DNA of 64,000 nucleotides. Origin: Cordilura impudica. Taxonomy: Eukaryota > Arthropoda > Insecta > Diptera > Scathophagidae. The stretch spans positions 133,835,612 to 133,899,611 of the forward strand of contig OY821519.1 of assembly GCA_963682025.1 (NCBI GenBank), read 5' to 3'. How positions within the stretch are numbered: position 1 is the first letter of the stretch; every line of letters begins with the position of its first letter. Position numbers and translations under genes: made by a program. The notes under the pieces were generated by a model. It did not search any database. It saw only the letters and a program-made list of their open reading frames with translations, and was not told the origin of the DNA. This document shows positions 11,858 to 22,165 of this stretch, in pieces.

Positions 11858-12563
11858 TTTATACCCTATACCACTACGTGGTTTGAGTATAATGACTTTG
11901 TGCTCTTGTTTGTAACTTTTATTATACCGATCGAATCAGAATCACTTTCTGAGTCGATTTAACGATGTCCGTCCGTCCGTCCGTCTGTGGGTCCATGTAA
12001 ATTTCTAATCAAACTTCAGGTCGCAAATATGAATATATTTTGACGAAATTTGGTATATAAGCTTTTGCCGGCCATGAAATGAATGCTATTGAAATTGGTG
12101 GGAAAGTCCATGTTAAGACCTAGCCCCCATACAAATGACCTCTATGAAATCGACATAAATTGCCATAAGATCCATATTGTCGTATAGATCTTAGTCAAAT
12201 TGGGTAGTCCAAAAATGATTCCTATGGGACAACTCTTAGTCGTAGGCCCCATAAAGAGCTGGTTCCCGATCTTCACTTGAATCTATAAAAAAAACAAAAA
12301 TATTGCACTGATTCATCTCAAATTTTGTTTGTATATATTTTTGCAAATAACAAGAGACTTTACCAACCATGGTCAGGACCGGTCCATTTATGGACCTAGT
12401 CCCCATATAGATATAGCATCCGATATGAACTTTTTAATAAAAATGCCACTCAAATTTGGTTTATGCTTTTTTTCTATATCCAATTAGTTGGGCCTAAGAG
12501 ACAAGGTCTCTAAACGTACGGTATAGGGTATCGTATAGTCAGTCTAGGCCGACTATAATTTTC
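11858..12563 (-). mobile_element. P1-family mini-me-like element, reverse, full length
   Basis: In + orientation it starts TTTATACCCTATACCACTAC and ends with TATAGTCAGTCTAGGCCGACTATA, the worn palindrome of this family. A (GTCC)n tract, gtccgtccgtccgtctgtgg, lies at 11967-11986. Full relatives are at 22403-23195 (forward) and 50895-51695 (reverse). Non-coding. Confidence 0.8.
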
Positions 12564-12735
12564 TTAATTGTTTAAATTTGTTAATGTGTTTGTGTTAATG
12601 TGTTGATTTTGTTTTCTTCATTTAAAATGATTTGAATTATGAAGCATACCTTTGGGGTCTTTATTAAATGAAAAAATAAAATTTCCTAAAATTTTCGATT
12701 GAATTTCGAGTGCTAGAATCTGCTGGTTATAAAAA
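12564..12735 (+). mobile_element. Helitron-like (Helentron/DINE-type) 3' fragment
   Basis: The 3' part contains ggggtctttattaaatgaaaaaat and a hairpin-like attgaatttcgagtg, and ends ATCTGCTGG (CTRR-type end). Relatives in the same orientation end at 58730 and 60495; reverse copies start at 20179 and 53993. It is fused directly to the P1 element on its left. Confidence 0.6.
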
Positions 12736-12751
12736 TTGCTTTATATAAATT

Positions 12752-12850
12752 ATTCATTCGTTGTAGCAAGCGAATTCGTTTCCAAGCGATTTCTTGTAGT
12801 CACATGTACTTTCAAATTATTCTATTGTGATGGGTGAATTATATTTCAAA
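12752..12850 (+). repeat. fragment related to the left end of the TA element at 39253
   Basis: It aligns imperfectly with 39270-39365 over ttgttgcaa..aattYgttgcc, ttgatagtc and ttattctRttgYgat. No element ends are preserved. Confidence 0.5.
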
Positions 12851-12879
12851 AAACTACCGTATTAAGTATTCATGCTAAG

Positions 12880-13700
12880 CCAACCGTACGATACCCTGTA
12901 CCACGAATTTTGAGAAATGGTCTTAGATCCAACTAATTGGGTATAAAAAATGAGTGCAAATTTTTGTTAATTTTTTGATGTGTAAACATCTATACGCGCA
13001 GGGGGGTAAATTTCTATTTCACAATACAATCACAAAAACAGCGTAACTCATATCGGTGTGAGCTGAAGCAGATAACGCTGTGTGACTTATGATTGTATTG
13101 GTGAAAAAATTATGATATAACATTGTTTTTTTATGCCACTGTTTTAAAAGCGTCATCTACGTATCACTTATATACGTTTATATTGGGATATTTTTAACGT
13201 TTTACAGCAAAGGGTTGTTGAATTAACTGAAACAGTTTTTGCTATAAGTGATAAATAGATGACGCTTTCTGTTTGATTTTAAAAAATGACATAAAAAAAT
13301 TTTTAATTACTAGATGTTTACACATCTTCCCTGTGATCGGACTCACATGATTTTTTTTTTGTCTGTATATTCGAAAAAGTTAATATCGGAAGCTACATTT
13401 ATATGGGTCTAGATGATAAAATGGTCGAATCCTGACCATATTTGGTGAAGTCTCTTCTTTAATGCAAGATCATGTACAAACAAAATTTGGGAAAAATCTT
13501 CACGATATTTACGTTTTTGATAGTTTTAAGTGAAGATCGAGAAGCAGCTTTTTATGGGGCCATGACTGAGAACTATCATATGGGGTCTTCTTTTTGGACT
13601 ACTGATTAATGAAAGTAATAACTGAAAATGACTAGGTCTGAACATATGTATGTACATCAATTTCCTACGGCCGATAGAAGCAAAAAAATGTTTGCATGAT
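12880..13700 (+). mobile_element. P1-family element, truncated and split by a MITE
   Basis: The left part contains gtacgataccctgtacc and ccaactaattgg. After the nested MITE (12974-13338) it resumes with gaaaaagttaatatcggaagctac, followed by 'ggtctagat' and 'cctgaccatatttggtgaagtc', all core phrases of P1. The palindromic 5' end and the (GTCY)n tract are absent. The right boundary is approximate. Confidence 0.65.
12974..13338 (+). mobile_element. multi-hairpin MITE nested in a P1 element
   Basis: The ends include gatgtgtaaacatc (12977) and its reverse complement gatgtttacacatc (13313), followed by gatcggactca. Inside are two further inverted pairs: cacaatacaatcac against gattgtattggtg, and agcgtcatctacgtatcactta against its near complement at about 13240-13265. 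A second copy, in the opposite orientation, lies at 53255-53582. No coding capacity. Confidence 0.75.
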
Positions 13701-13740
13701 AAAACAATTTTAGTAACAGTTATGAGTCGGGAGTAAATAG

Positions 13741-14636
13741 GTGATATTTCAGGTGTTATATAATGCATTATTGCTCTCGTTTTCACTTGGGTTCTCAATA
13801 GGCTTGTCAGCTTTTGAAATTTACAAAACCACACCACCTATAGAAATGGGACCACAAGTGTCACTAAAACATTTTCAATATAATGTGACGTTAAAAGACA
13901 TGCTCAACAACATTCATTCGGCCACACTAAATACAATTGCTTTTTATATAATCACTTAATAATTCTTTTGTAGTCTTATACCACACCATGGCATCTTAAT
14001 CCTGTTTGAGATATTACAGCTTTATCCTCCTCAATTGTATTGGGTTTTATGAAAAACTTCGCCAACCTATTACTCAAGTTCATTGCATTTGTAAAAGTTT
14101 TTTTTTACTACTGGCACTCTTCTTCACCGCTCCAACACCTTAAAATTTCACAGAAAATATAAGTTTACAAAGATTACACTAGGGACCCATTTCATCATTA
14201 ACTGGCGAAAACTTGCAAAACTGAGTTTATTTTTTCCTTTTGCGTTGTTCCATGTAAATCTGCTGTTCTATTTCTCTTTTCATTTATTTTCCTATACCAG
14301 GTTTATTGAAAATTTGACAAATTTAATGGAAATGATATTATTAACAAATAATATTCTGCCTCTGGCATAATTATGAATTTCAACGCAACCCAACCCAAAA
14401 GCCAAACTATCAATACTGCGAAAAATTTAATTAAAAGAGTTCTGCGGATAAGTGATGAGGAATTTCACGTAAAAACGCACGGCAAATCTACACTATACTC
14501 ACCGAAAATAGTTTTTCAGTAAAATTTATAAGTAACCTGATTTAAAAATAACAACAGAGTTAGCAACATTTTTAAAGTGTTCAATACAGGGACAACAGAA
14601 ACATAAGAACAGCTATAAAACAAATAACATCAGCTT
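13741..14636. other. AT-rich spacer
   Basis: Mostly featureless. aactggcgaaaact at 14211 resembles the reversed hAT terminus seen at 15240 (CAGTGTTCGCCAGTT) and may be a stranded hAT end. Confidence 0.4.
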
Positions 14637-15239
14637 TGCGTATAAAGCAAACAAAACATTACACACAATATTCATAAACGTCAGAACTCCAATTGACCAA
14701 CAATAACAAAATAATATTGTGTGTGAAATATCATGTGATGATCAACAGTGTAATCAAATTTACATAGGAACAACAAAGAGAGCATTAGCTACAAGAATGG
14801 GAGAACACAGAATAGATATCGCAAATATAAACTGACAACAAAAAATTGCCTCAACATCTTGTAATTTTCTATTAATTACGTTTGCATAACATCTTATAAA
14901 CTAATAAAAAATTCGGCTGTCAAACACAAACAAATTGCCGACATGCTGGCAATTTAATTTTAGATGTCAAATGTTGCCAGCGGTTGTAAATGACAAGACA
15001 TTAAAACTCGTTTTCATATAACTGACAATAACTGACTACAATTTACATTGAAAATGGCATAATGAAAGCCAGGCATAAGAATCGACAGCACTGGTACAAC
15101 ATGTATTTTTTACAGGCTACACAGCTGATCTCGAACAATAGATAATGAAAGAATAGAAAGAAAACCATTTACTAAAGAAAGGTTACACATACAAAATCAA
15201 ATAAACAGAACTATGAACTTAAAGGAAGATACTAGTAAT
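14637..15239 (+). pseudogene. Penelope-like GIY-YIG endonuclease fragment, interrupted
   Basis: The frame at 14637-14832 reads NKTLHTIFINVRTPID, one stop, then IVCEISCDDQQCNQIYIGTT and KRALATRMGEHRIDIAN. This matches the GIY-YIG nuclease of Penelope-like elements: the VYxIxC start, the YIGxTKR centre and the RxxEH segment. The element's C-terminal peptide follows after an unrelated ~300 bp, at 15132-15239 (TIDNERIERKPFTKERLHIQ, ending NRTMNLKEDTSN). The two pieces would join in the expected order, so 14833-15131 is probably an insertion; it contains the palindrome aaattgccgacatgctggcaattt. The hAT element starts immediately after the last codons. Only the 3' end of the retroelement is present. 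Confidence 0.8.
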
Positions 15240-15254
15240 CAGTGTTCGCCAGTT
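15240..15254 (+). repeat. hAT terminal sequence downstream of the transposase gene
   Basis: CAGTGTTCGCCAGTT begins exactly where the Penelope fragment ends and reads into the 3' flank of the minus-strand hAT transposase. The preceding 8 bp are ctagtaat. No matching inverted end or duplicate ctagtaat was found upstream of the gene (after 17106). Confidence 0.55.
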
Positions 15255-15417
15255 CAGAATTATCAAAGGGTATTTTCACCCCCTCCTAAAATTTTAAGGG
15301 GTATTTTCATAAACTAAAGGGTATTTTTTAAAACTACAGCAAAATAAATTTTTTGACTAAATTAATTCCAAAGTGATATTTATATATGTATGTATATACA
15401 TTTAACAGTGATATGCG

Positions 15418-17106
15418 TTAATAAGACAGTGATACATTTACTTTTTGTTTCCACTTTTTTACAGCAGTAGCGAAATCCATGTCACATTGAACAACAATAT
15501 TTTCTTTACTCAAATAAAAATCGGGGCCTTCGCAAGAAATTCCTGAAAGGATTTCCACATGTTTATCACCAAGTCTGGCTCGCTTATCACTCTTTATGCG
15601 GTTTTGGCATGAAAATCCTCTTTCGCAAGCTGTAGTAGAGACTGGTAAAGTTAAGGCAATGATTAACAATTTCATGTACGCTGGATACATACACTCCTCA
15701 TCCTCAGTACATTTGACATTCAAATCAACTTGCAAAATTTTTGCATGTCCATTTTGGCCTTGTATTTTTCTAACATAAATTTTACTCCATACCATTCATC
15801 CTGCAACTTATCCTGTTTAGGAAGAATGCTACTATATATAGGGTATAGTTCTTTATTTGAATATATTTTCATCAAACTATCCATGGCTTCATCAACAGAT
15901 TTATTTGATGGAGGTGCAGACGGGTTTAACACCAAGTCGAAATTTAAAAATGTTTCCATGGTGTCATCGGCAAACCGTTTATGGAGGTTATTTACCAGTG
16001 TGCATAAAAAATCGTCTTTTCCTTTCTGGAAACTATTTTGTGATAGGTTATTGGAAGAAATTTTTATGTCTATGTAGTAACCATTTTTTTCTTTCATCTC
16101 ATTCAAAAATGCTGTTAAATATTTTCCAGGCTCTTTGTCCATTCTCTCTAAACGACTTTTTGTTACCTGTAATCTATCAACCAAAAGGCTGAAACTTAGG
16201 TTATTTGCTTGAAAACACATGGAAAGTCGATCAATAAGCTGTAAGATGTCCCTCAATAAACATATTGTGCTTATAAAGTCATAAGCTTGAATTGCTTTTA
16301 GCAATCCAGAAGCTTTAGGGTCTGAAGTAGCAGCTTCTTCTGTGTGCACTATAACTAGGCTGTCATAACTTTCATGTATTGCTTCAACAGCTTTGCCCAA
16401 CGACAACCAACTTACACTATGTTGGTAGTTCAGTGTCAGCTTATCATGATGCTTTCAAGATGAATTGAAGAATGTATGAAGGCTGTTGATTGTTGATTGC
16501 ACCTTGCTTATCTTGGGCACTTCTTCGGCAGCTTGACTCACTGCAAGAGCCAGCTTGTGTGCAATGCAGTGGACGTGTATCAGTAATGGCGTTTCATTTT
16601 TCAGCTGAACACCAACTCCAGTTTTAGACCCCATCATCACTGCTGCGCCATCTATTCCCAAACCCATAACTTTAGTTATAGGAACACGGTTTTTCTCCAA
16701 AAACTTCATTAAAGTTTTCGTAATATTATCAGCATCGCAGGGAATCCCTTCCATTGACAAGTTGGCCCAAAATCGTACTTGTTGCTGATAGTCCTTTATA
16801 TATTTGACATAAATAATTAATTTCTTTGTCAGAGTAATATCAGTACTTTCATCAATCCAAATGGACATTACTGGGCTTTTCTGCAGATCCTCCGATAGCT
16901 GGTCAAAGAGCGTGTCCGATAGAGCTGATTCAACTTGAGTAACTTTCCTATGATGTATATTCACATATTCAGGATTTAAAATCATTATCCAGAACTTCCA
17001 ACTCCATTCTGGCTTTTTTTCGATGTATGCCAACATTTGAAGGGCTACTTGCACATTTATGTTTTTTGGGAAAGTAACTTTTCAAACTTCGTTGTTTCGA
17101 AGACAT
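15418..17106 (-). pseudogene. hAT-superfamily transposase pseudogene (ZNF862/KIAA1586-like type)
   Basis: Coding starts at the minus-strand ATG at 17106 (MSSKQRSLKSYFPKKHKC). After a frame change it continues at 17054 with SIWIDESTDITLTKK (first catalytic Asp region), GLGIDGAAVMMGSKTGV (second Asp region) and HVHCIAHKLAL (C..H motif). An in-frame TGA at 16455-16457 interrupts an otherwise continuous frame to about 15740. A single frameshift there leads to the last segment, with LPVSTTACERGFSCQNRI, the hAT C-terminal dimerisation block carrying the catalytic Glu. In total about 560 residues, near the family's usual length. Three lesions make it inactive, but it is the best preserved protein relic here. 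A hAT-like terminus lies at 15240. Confidence 0.9.
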
Positions 17107-17865
17107 TTTTTGGTTTTGTCCGCTTATCAACTAATTGTTGTTATATCAAAAGATGTACTAAAAGCGCTCTCAATTTTCTGCTCAAATATTGCCATATTTG
17201 GGAAATATGTAGAATTAAAGCTTTTCACATGTTAAAAGGGATTTCTCACTATTAGAATTTGTAGTAACACCAAAAATCATACATACATATATGTAAAACC
17301 TTTTAAAGAACATGCAATATTATCAAAATTAGTGATGCCAACTTTTGAAAGAACAAAATCACAAGTGGCATAGTAATTTTAAACTATGTATATTATGTTA
17401 AAAAAAATATTTATAAATAAACTAAATTCTGGGAAATTATTTTAAGACTTTTCTGTTTGATTTTTTTTCAAATGCGTAGAAGCGAAGAAATGCACTTCTA
17501 TACATTTAATGCATACATTACTGTTTATGCTATCAAGTCAAACTGTAAAGTCGTAATGAATATTAGTTCATATTACGGATGCCAAACGGAAATACCAGTA
17601 TGCCGAAAATTTAAAATAACATTTTCTTATTTCTAATTTTGAGATGAAAGAAGAACTATTTACTCTTATCTTTTAACATTTTGAAATAATCCAATTATTC
17701 ACTTTTTAAAAATTTTTAAATCACATAAAATTGATATAACAGATGAAGTTTTAGTAGGAAACATCGGTAGACGTTACATTCAGCTTTAAAACTTCGCATT
17801 GTATCTTCCGCACATTTCTTGAAAGCGTCCTATATAAGTCATAAATAAAGCAGATCTTTTGCAAT
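17107..17865. other. hAT 5' flank and AT-rich sequence
   Basis: 17186-17355 shares repeats with 661-960 (aatattgccatatttggg, gtgatgccaacttttga). The rest is featureless up to the start of duplicated segment A. Confidence 0.5.
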
Positions 17866-18405
17866 ACAAAAATAGAATAAAATGACTACACACAAATGCA
17901 TTTAGAATAGACGATCCCCGTTACCGAAATCTTATACCATGTATGTTTTATTCTGATTTTCCAATATTCAGATGATAACTCCATTAGTAGATATAGTTGC
18001 GTAAATGTCCATGTTTGGTAATGGCAATAAACTTATTTTCAAGGTCATTTCTCATTTTGCCTACTGGCCTATATAGGGTCTGCAGGACTGGTTAGAAAAC
18101 AAATTGAATTTCATGTTACAAAATAACAATATGTCTTATTGGTTTGATTTACTTTTTTAACAACAATATTTCTTAACAATGTTACTTCTAAGAGAATGCA
18201 ACAAAACTTGCATTAACTTATTAAGAGAAACTTTGCATAAAATTATTAATACAAAAAACATGAACACAAAAAAAAAACAAGTAAGAAAATTATAGAATAT
18301 TGATTTTAGACCAAACTTATTTGTTTTATGTATTATAGAGTGTATGTAGGGCTTTTTTGGTCAATTTTATTAAATGTAAAATAAAAATTCTTTATTTCAT
18401 TATTT

Positions 18406-18444
18406 CCCGACGTTTCGTTGAGTTTTTGTCAACAACTTCAGGGG
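18406..18444 (-). ncRNA. hammerhead-like motif, left arm (core base changed)
   Basis: This is the inverted partner of the motif at 18776-18814: CTGAAGT instead of CTGAAGA, with the same GTTGA/TCAAC stem and the same GAAACGTCGGG. The last core A is T, so this copy is less likely to be active. Confidence 0.4.
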
Positions 18445-18775
18445 CATTTTATTTTGAATATGAATTTTTAACTTATAACATTAATAAAAAAAAATTATTG
18501 GTGTATTTTGACATCACAAATTGATTGGTTTTAAAACACAGTATATATAAATAAACAAATAAGTAAATATATATATAATATATGAATATATTCATTTGCA
18601 CTGTGATACTAAAGTTAAATTCTGTGATATAAATGTTTTAGTTTTTCAATAGTTTACTTATTTGTTTATTTATATATACTGTGTTTTAAAACCAATCAAT
18701 TTGTGATGTCAAAATACACCAATAATTTTTTTTTATTAATGTTATAAGTTAAAAATTCATATTCAAAATAAAATG

Positions 18776-18814
18776 CCCCTGAAGATGTTGACAAAAACTC
18801 AACGAAACGTCGGG
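18776..18814 (+). ncRNA. hammerhead-ribozyme-like motif, right arm
   Basis: CCC (18776-18778) is followed by the core CTGAAGA (fits CUGANGA). A stem GTTGA/TCAAC (18787-18791 with 18799-18803) comes next, after one unpaired T. Then come GAAA (18804-18807), CG, TC and GGG (18812-18814), which pairs with the opening CCC. Stem III would be only 2 bp, as in the dimer-acting hammerheads reported for Penelope-like elements and newt satellite RNA. Activity is not shown. Confidence 0.5.
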
Positions 18815-19104
18815 AAATAATGAAATAAAGAATTTTTATTTTACATTTAATAAAATTGACCAAAAAAGCCCTACATACACTCTATAATAAGAAAATTATA
18901 GATTCTCTGGATCCAGGATATTGTATTCAACTTCTTTGCTGAGGCAATAACTATATGTAGAAAATATGCATAAACTAAATTATAGTGATTTTATTATTAA
19001 CTGCAGAAATGTAAAATGTCACATCTGATGTTCCTTTTGTAGGTCAAACAACGGACCGATCATGACCATATCTAGTAAAGTCTATAACTTTTCTCAAAAA
19101 CCTA

Positions 19105-19496
19105 TCGCACCTGTACCTCAAAATTTAAAAATTTTCAGTGGAGGCAAAAACGGTTTTTTTTAATATTTACTATAAAATTTAAAAAAAACAGTTGCTTCAT
19201 TGTAAAGAATTGCGAATAATAAGTATGAAACAGTAGTTGTTTTTGCGATTTTTTCAGTGATCATCAAAAATAACAAGTTTTTTGGGTGGAACTAAAAATA
19301 TGTCTTTTTAGTGGATTCTAAAGAAGCTACTCTTATAACACAAAGAGGGTTACAACTGTATTTTTTTTTGCGAAAGACTTGAAAAATCGATGTAAGATTT
19401 TTACAGTGGATAGATATGACCACTGTGTATCGTTTTCTTGCAAAAAGTGAAAATTGAAAAAATTTGAGTTGACTCACTTTAGAGGTACAGGTGCGA
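19105..19496. mobile_element. TA-flanked MITE in copy A
   Basis: The inverted ends are TCGCACCTGTACCTC and GAGGTACAGGTGCGA, flanked by TA at 19103-19104 and 19497-19498. Copy B reads ttctcaaaaacatatgtaaatc with one TA, giving an exact empty site. 392 bp, no coding capacity. TA target and short TIR fit a Tc1/mariner-type non-autonomous element. Confidence 0.9.
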
Positions 19497-20178
19497 TATG
19501 TAAATCAACTTTTGAAACAAATCTGCCAATGTTTTTTGCTTTATGTAAAGCAATAACATTTGATCTTGAGCAAAAACAAATTGTCTTCTTCAAGACAAAC
19601 AATAATGTCTGATCAATGTCTGATAATATACAAACATATTTCTTTCAAAGTTGTTTTTATATTTTTGTTTGCTACATTGGAAAAAGTCGAATGCCGGTTT
19701 TCCCAAATTTCTCGTTGGCATAAAAGATATTCGCCTATTGAGAAAACGGACATAAGTAGTATAACTCTTTGCTTGGAATCTCCTTAGGTTATTTTCGGCA
19801 AATGTATATGATTTTACCAAAAAAACTATCTACTGTTTTTGATTACTGATGAGGGTTGGTGACTCGACCCGTCTTGCATAATCTGTCTTGCATAATATAT
19901 GTAGATCACCTTTTTTTTACTATTACTTTTTTATTTTCAAATATTTCTTCCTTAATTTGATCAAATTGGCATTGTGATTGTTGTTATTTATTTCACGCTC
20001 GGATCTCCCTGCACGTGTTGCTTCTTCTGGATTAGAGTACCATGGTTCAATTAAAACTTTAATTTATTTATTTCTTTTTAAAATTTTTTATTTTTAAAAT
20101 TAATGTAATTTAGTTCACAATAATTTTAGTATTTATGCTTAAAAGTTCAGTCAATTTTCACTTCTTAAATTAAATATA

Positions 20179-20957
20179 CTAGCGGATTCCAGCCCTCGAA
20201 ATTCGAGTGTAAAATCTAGGAAATTTTATTTTTTCATTAAATAAAGACCCTAAAGATATGCTAATCGATTATAGCCAATTCACAAATCAACACAAAAACA
20301 AACTCATTTTTATTACAAACACATTAACAAATTTAATAAACATACACAATGCATTGTGTAATTTTGTGTATGGGTTAGTAGCAACTTTAAATGCAATTTA
20401 CTCAAAATAAATGAAAAAAGTAAAAATCTGTAAATCTGCAAATCGGCTAAAAAGAAATGCCTTTCAAATAATATATGTTTGGTCAAAATAGGGATAAAAT
20501 GGTAGAACAAAACATCAGTCACAAGTAATCGCCTAGCCTATTAATATTATAGATATATGTAAGTACATTATGAAAAATAAAAAATATAATATCAATAATC
20601 ACAAAACAAAATTTAAATAGAAGAGGGAAAAGTTGATGGTTGGAGTAAATTTCTTAATGATATAAACAATTTATGTACATACTTATATGTATGCAGCGTT
20701 TGCACATCTATAAAAAAAATCTTTGCCATGATATAAATTTTATGCTTTACGAGCAGGAGTGTGTGAAGATGTGATGTTAAATAGTTACAAATCATTTTTA
20801 GGAACTAATTCCGGTTACCTATAAAAGTTTCTGCTGCATCGTGTCTGCTCTTGCTTGAGAAAAATAAAATTGCGAGAAATTTAATTTTAACAATGGGAAT
20901 TTTTGAGTGTTTTTTTTTTTCAAATACAAAGATTGTATTTCCGACTAAAAATCATAA
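20179..20957 (-). mobile_element. Helitron-like (Helentron/DINE-type) element in copy A
   Basis: Read on the minus strand, the 3' end has a hairpin, ctcgaatttcgag, then GGCTGGAATCCGCTAG with a host T next: the palindrome plus CTAG end of Helitron-type elements. A family-conserved block (20290-20560) recurs at 45485-45725, 58278-58730 and 60150-60495, including atcgcctagcctattaatat. Copy B lacks this element. The 5' end is less certain; 20560-20957 may be unrelated. Confidence 0.65.
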
Positions 20958-21664
20958 TAAATATATATAAATACACAACAAAAAAAAAATAAAATAAATA
21001 AGTAAAACAGAATTATAGCATTCAACATTTAATAATTTAAAAAACTAACCCATAAAAACCCAGTTTTTATTATACTCCCTTTCTTTCTAAATTAAGTTTA
21101 CCGTATCGTTTCAGACTTACTTATCAATGGAAAATTCTACAGTCAAAATTTTTTTTCCATATTTTTTTTTCTCAATATTTTTCTTGTAATAATTTTTTTA
21201 AATCGTCGCCATGAGTCTTCCTGTAAAATTTCAGCTCGATTAAATTATGGAAAATGGGTTAAAAATCGATCCAAAGATTTTTCGGCAGACAAGCAGACAC
21301 TACGAGTTAATCTAAATGGAGTAAAAATATAATAATACTGATTCTATTTTTAAAGTGCAAACCGTAATTTAAATATTTTGGGATCAGCAGATTACTGAAA
21401 ATATCATTGGACAGAGAGTTTGAGCTTACAATTGTAGTGTTAGTTGATTGAAGACTCGCAATCAGTCAACGTTGGGAAATCATATGTAAAAATTTAGCGT
21501 TGTGAATAACTTGTGGAGAAGGGCATCAATGCAAATCGAGTCAAACAATTACTTTGGTGAAAAGTGGCAACCTTATAAAAGACAGTTTTTAAGTTTCAAG
21601 GCGCCACATATTTGGTTTTTTTTTTGTGCCATAAAAACTAAACGATCTCAGTGAATTTGTAAAC

Positions 21665-22165
21665 ATGGAAAAAATTTGTCACCGTTATAAAATCTAAAAC
21701 GTTATTTAAAAAATGACAGTCCAACTAACATTAAAGCCGAGCTAATCTAGAGGAGTCTGCTCCTTCGTTTACGACTAGAAAATATTGAGGCCTAATGAGG
21801 TGTCAAGACGAATACCGTAATGGTCGACCAATTGAGACGGACATGCCAGAAACGGTAAAAAAAACTCCACAAAATGGTATTGTTTCATGAAAACAATGCA
21901 CTAGTTCACACAGCCACTAAAATTCATAAATTAAAGCTCGAATTGTTTCATCATCTAATTCAGCAGATTTAGCTCACCCGGACTATTTTCTATATACAAA
22001 CTTGTAAGAATGCCTCGTTGGTAAAATATTTGCCTAGCAATGAAGAAGGTTAGTCCACGGAGTGTATTTTAAGGAGCTAGACACTTCTTACTATAAACAG
22101 GGTATCAAAGATTTCGGAAAAGTGTATCGAGATAAAAGATGATAATGTTGAGATGTAAAGAAAAT
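21665..22165 (+). pseudogene. mariner transposase relic in copy A, centre deleted
   Basis: The start context caatgtg..gtaaacATGGAAAAAAT is that of mariner ORFs. Shifted frames give NIKAEL, then CQDEYRNGRPIETDMPETVK (linker after the HTH), then VLFHENNALVHTATKIHKLK (the region of the second catalytic Asp, normally HxDNAPVH), then FASNEEG and a CIEIKDDNVE end. The stretch carrying the first Asp is missing, and the Asp of the second motif reads Asn. In copy B nearly all of this is deleted (26859-26935). Confidence 0.8.

Larger units (their letters stand above)
18295..18887. mobile_element. Penelope-like inverted-repeat insertion with 13-bp target duplication
   Basis: Inverted arms 18332-18567 and 18653-18887 flank an 85-bp spacer; a 37-bp non-inverted tag (18295-18331) precedes the left arm. 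The whole insertion is bounded by taagaaaattata at 18282-18294 and 18888-18900. Copy B has a single taagaaaatgata at the equivalent place (23650), a natural empty site. Each arm carries a CTGAAG..CGAAACGTCGGG motif. Long variable target duplications, a partial extra copy at one end and hammerhead-like motifs are features of Penelope-like retroelements. A Tc1-type MITE with a TA target is the alternative, but does not explain the 13-bp repeat or the tag. Confidence 0.65.

Noticed and set aside
15596..16192. Plus-strand frames of 60-115 codons
   Set aside because: Antisense shadows of the well-supported minus-strand hAT transposase.
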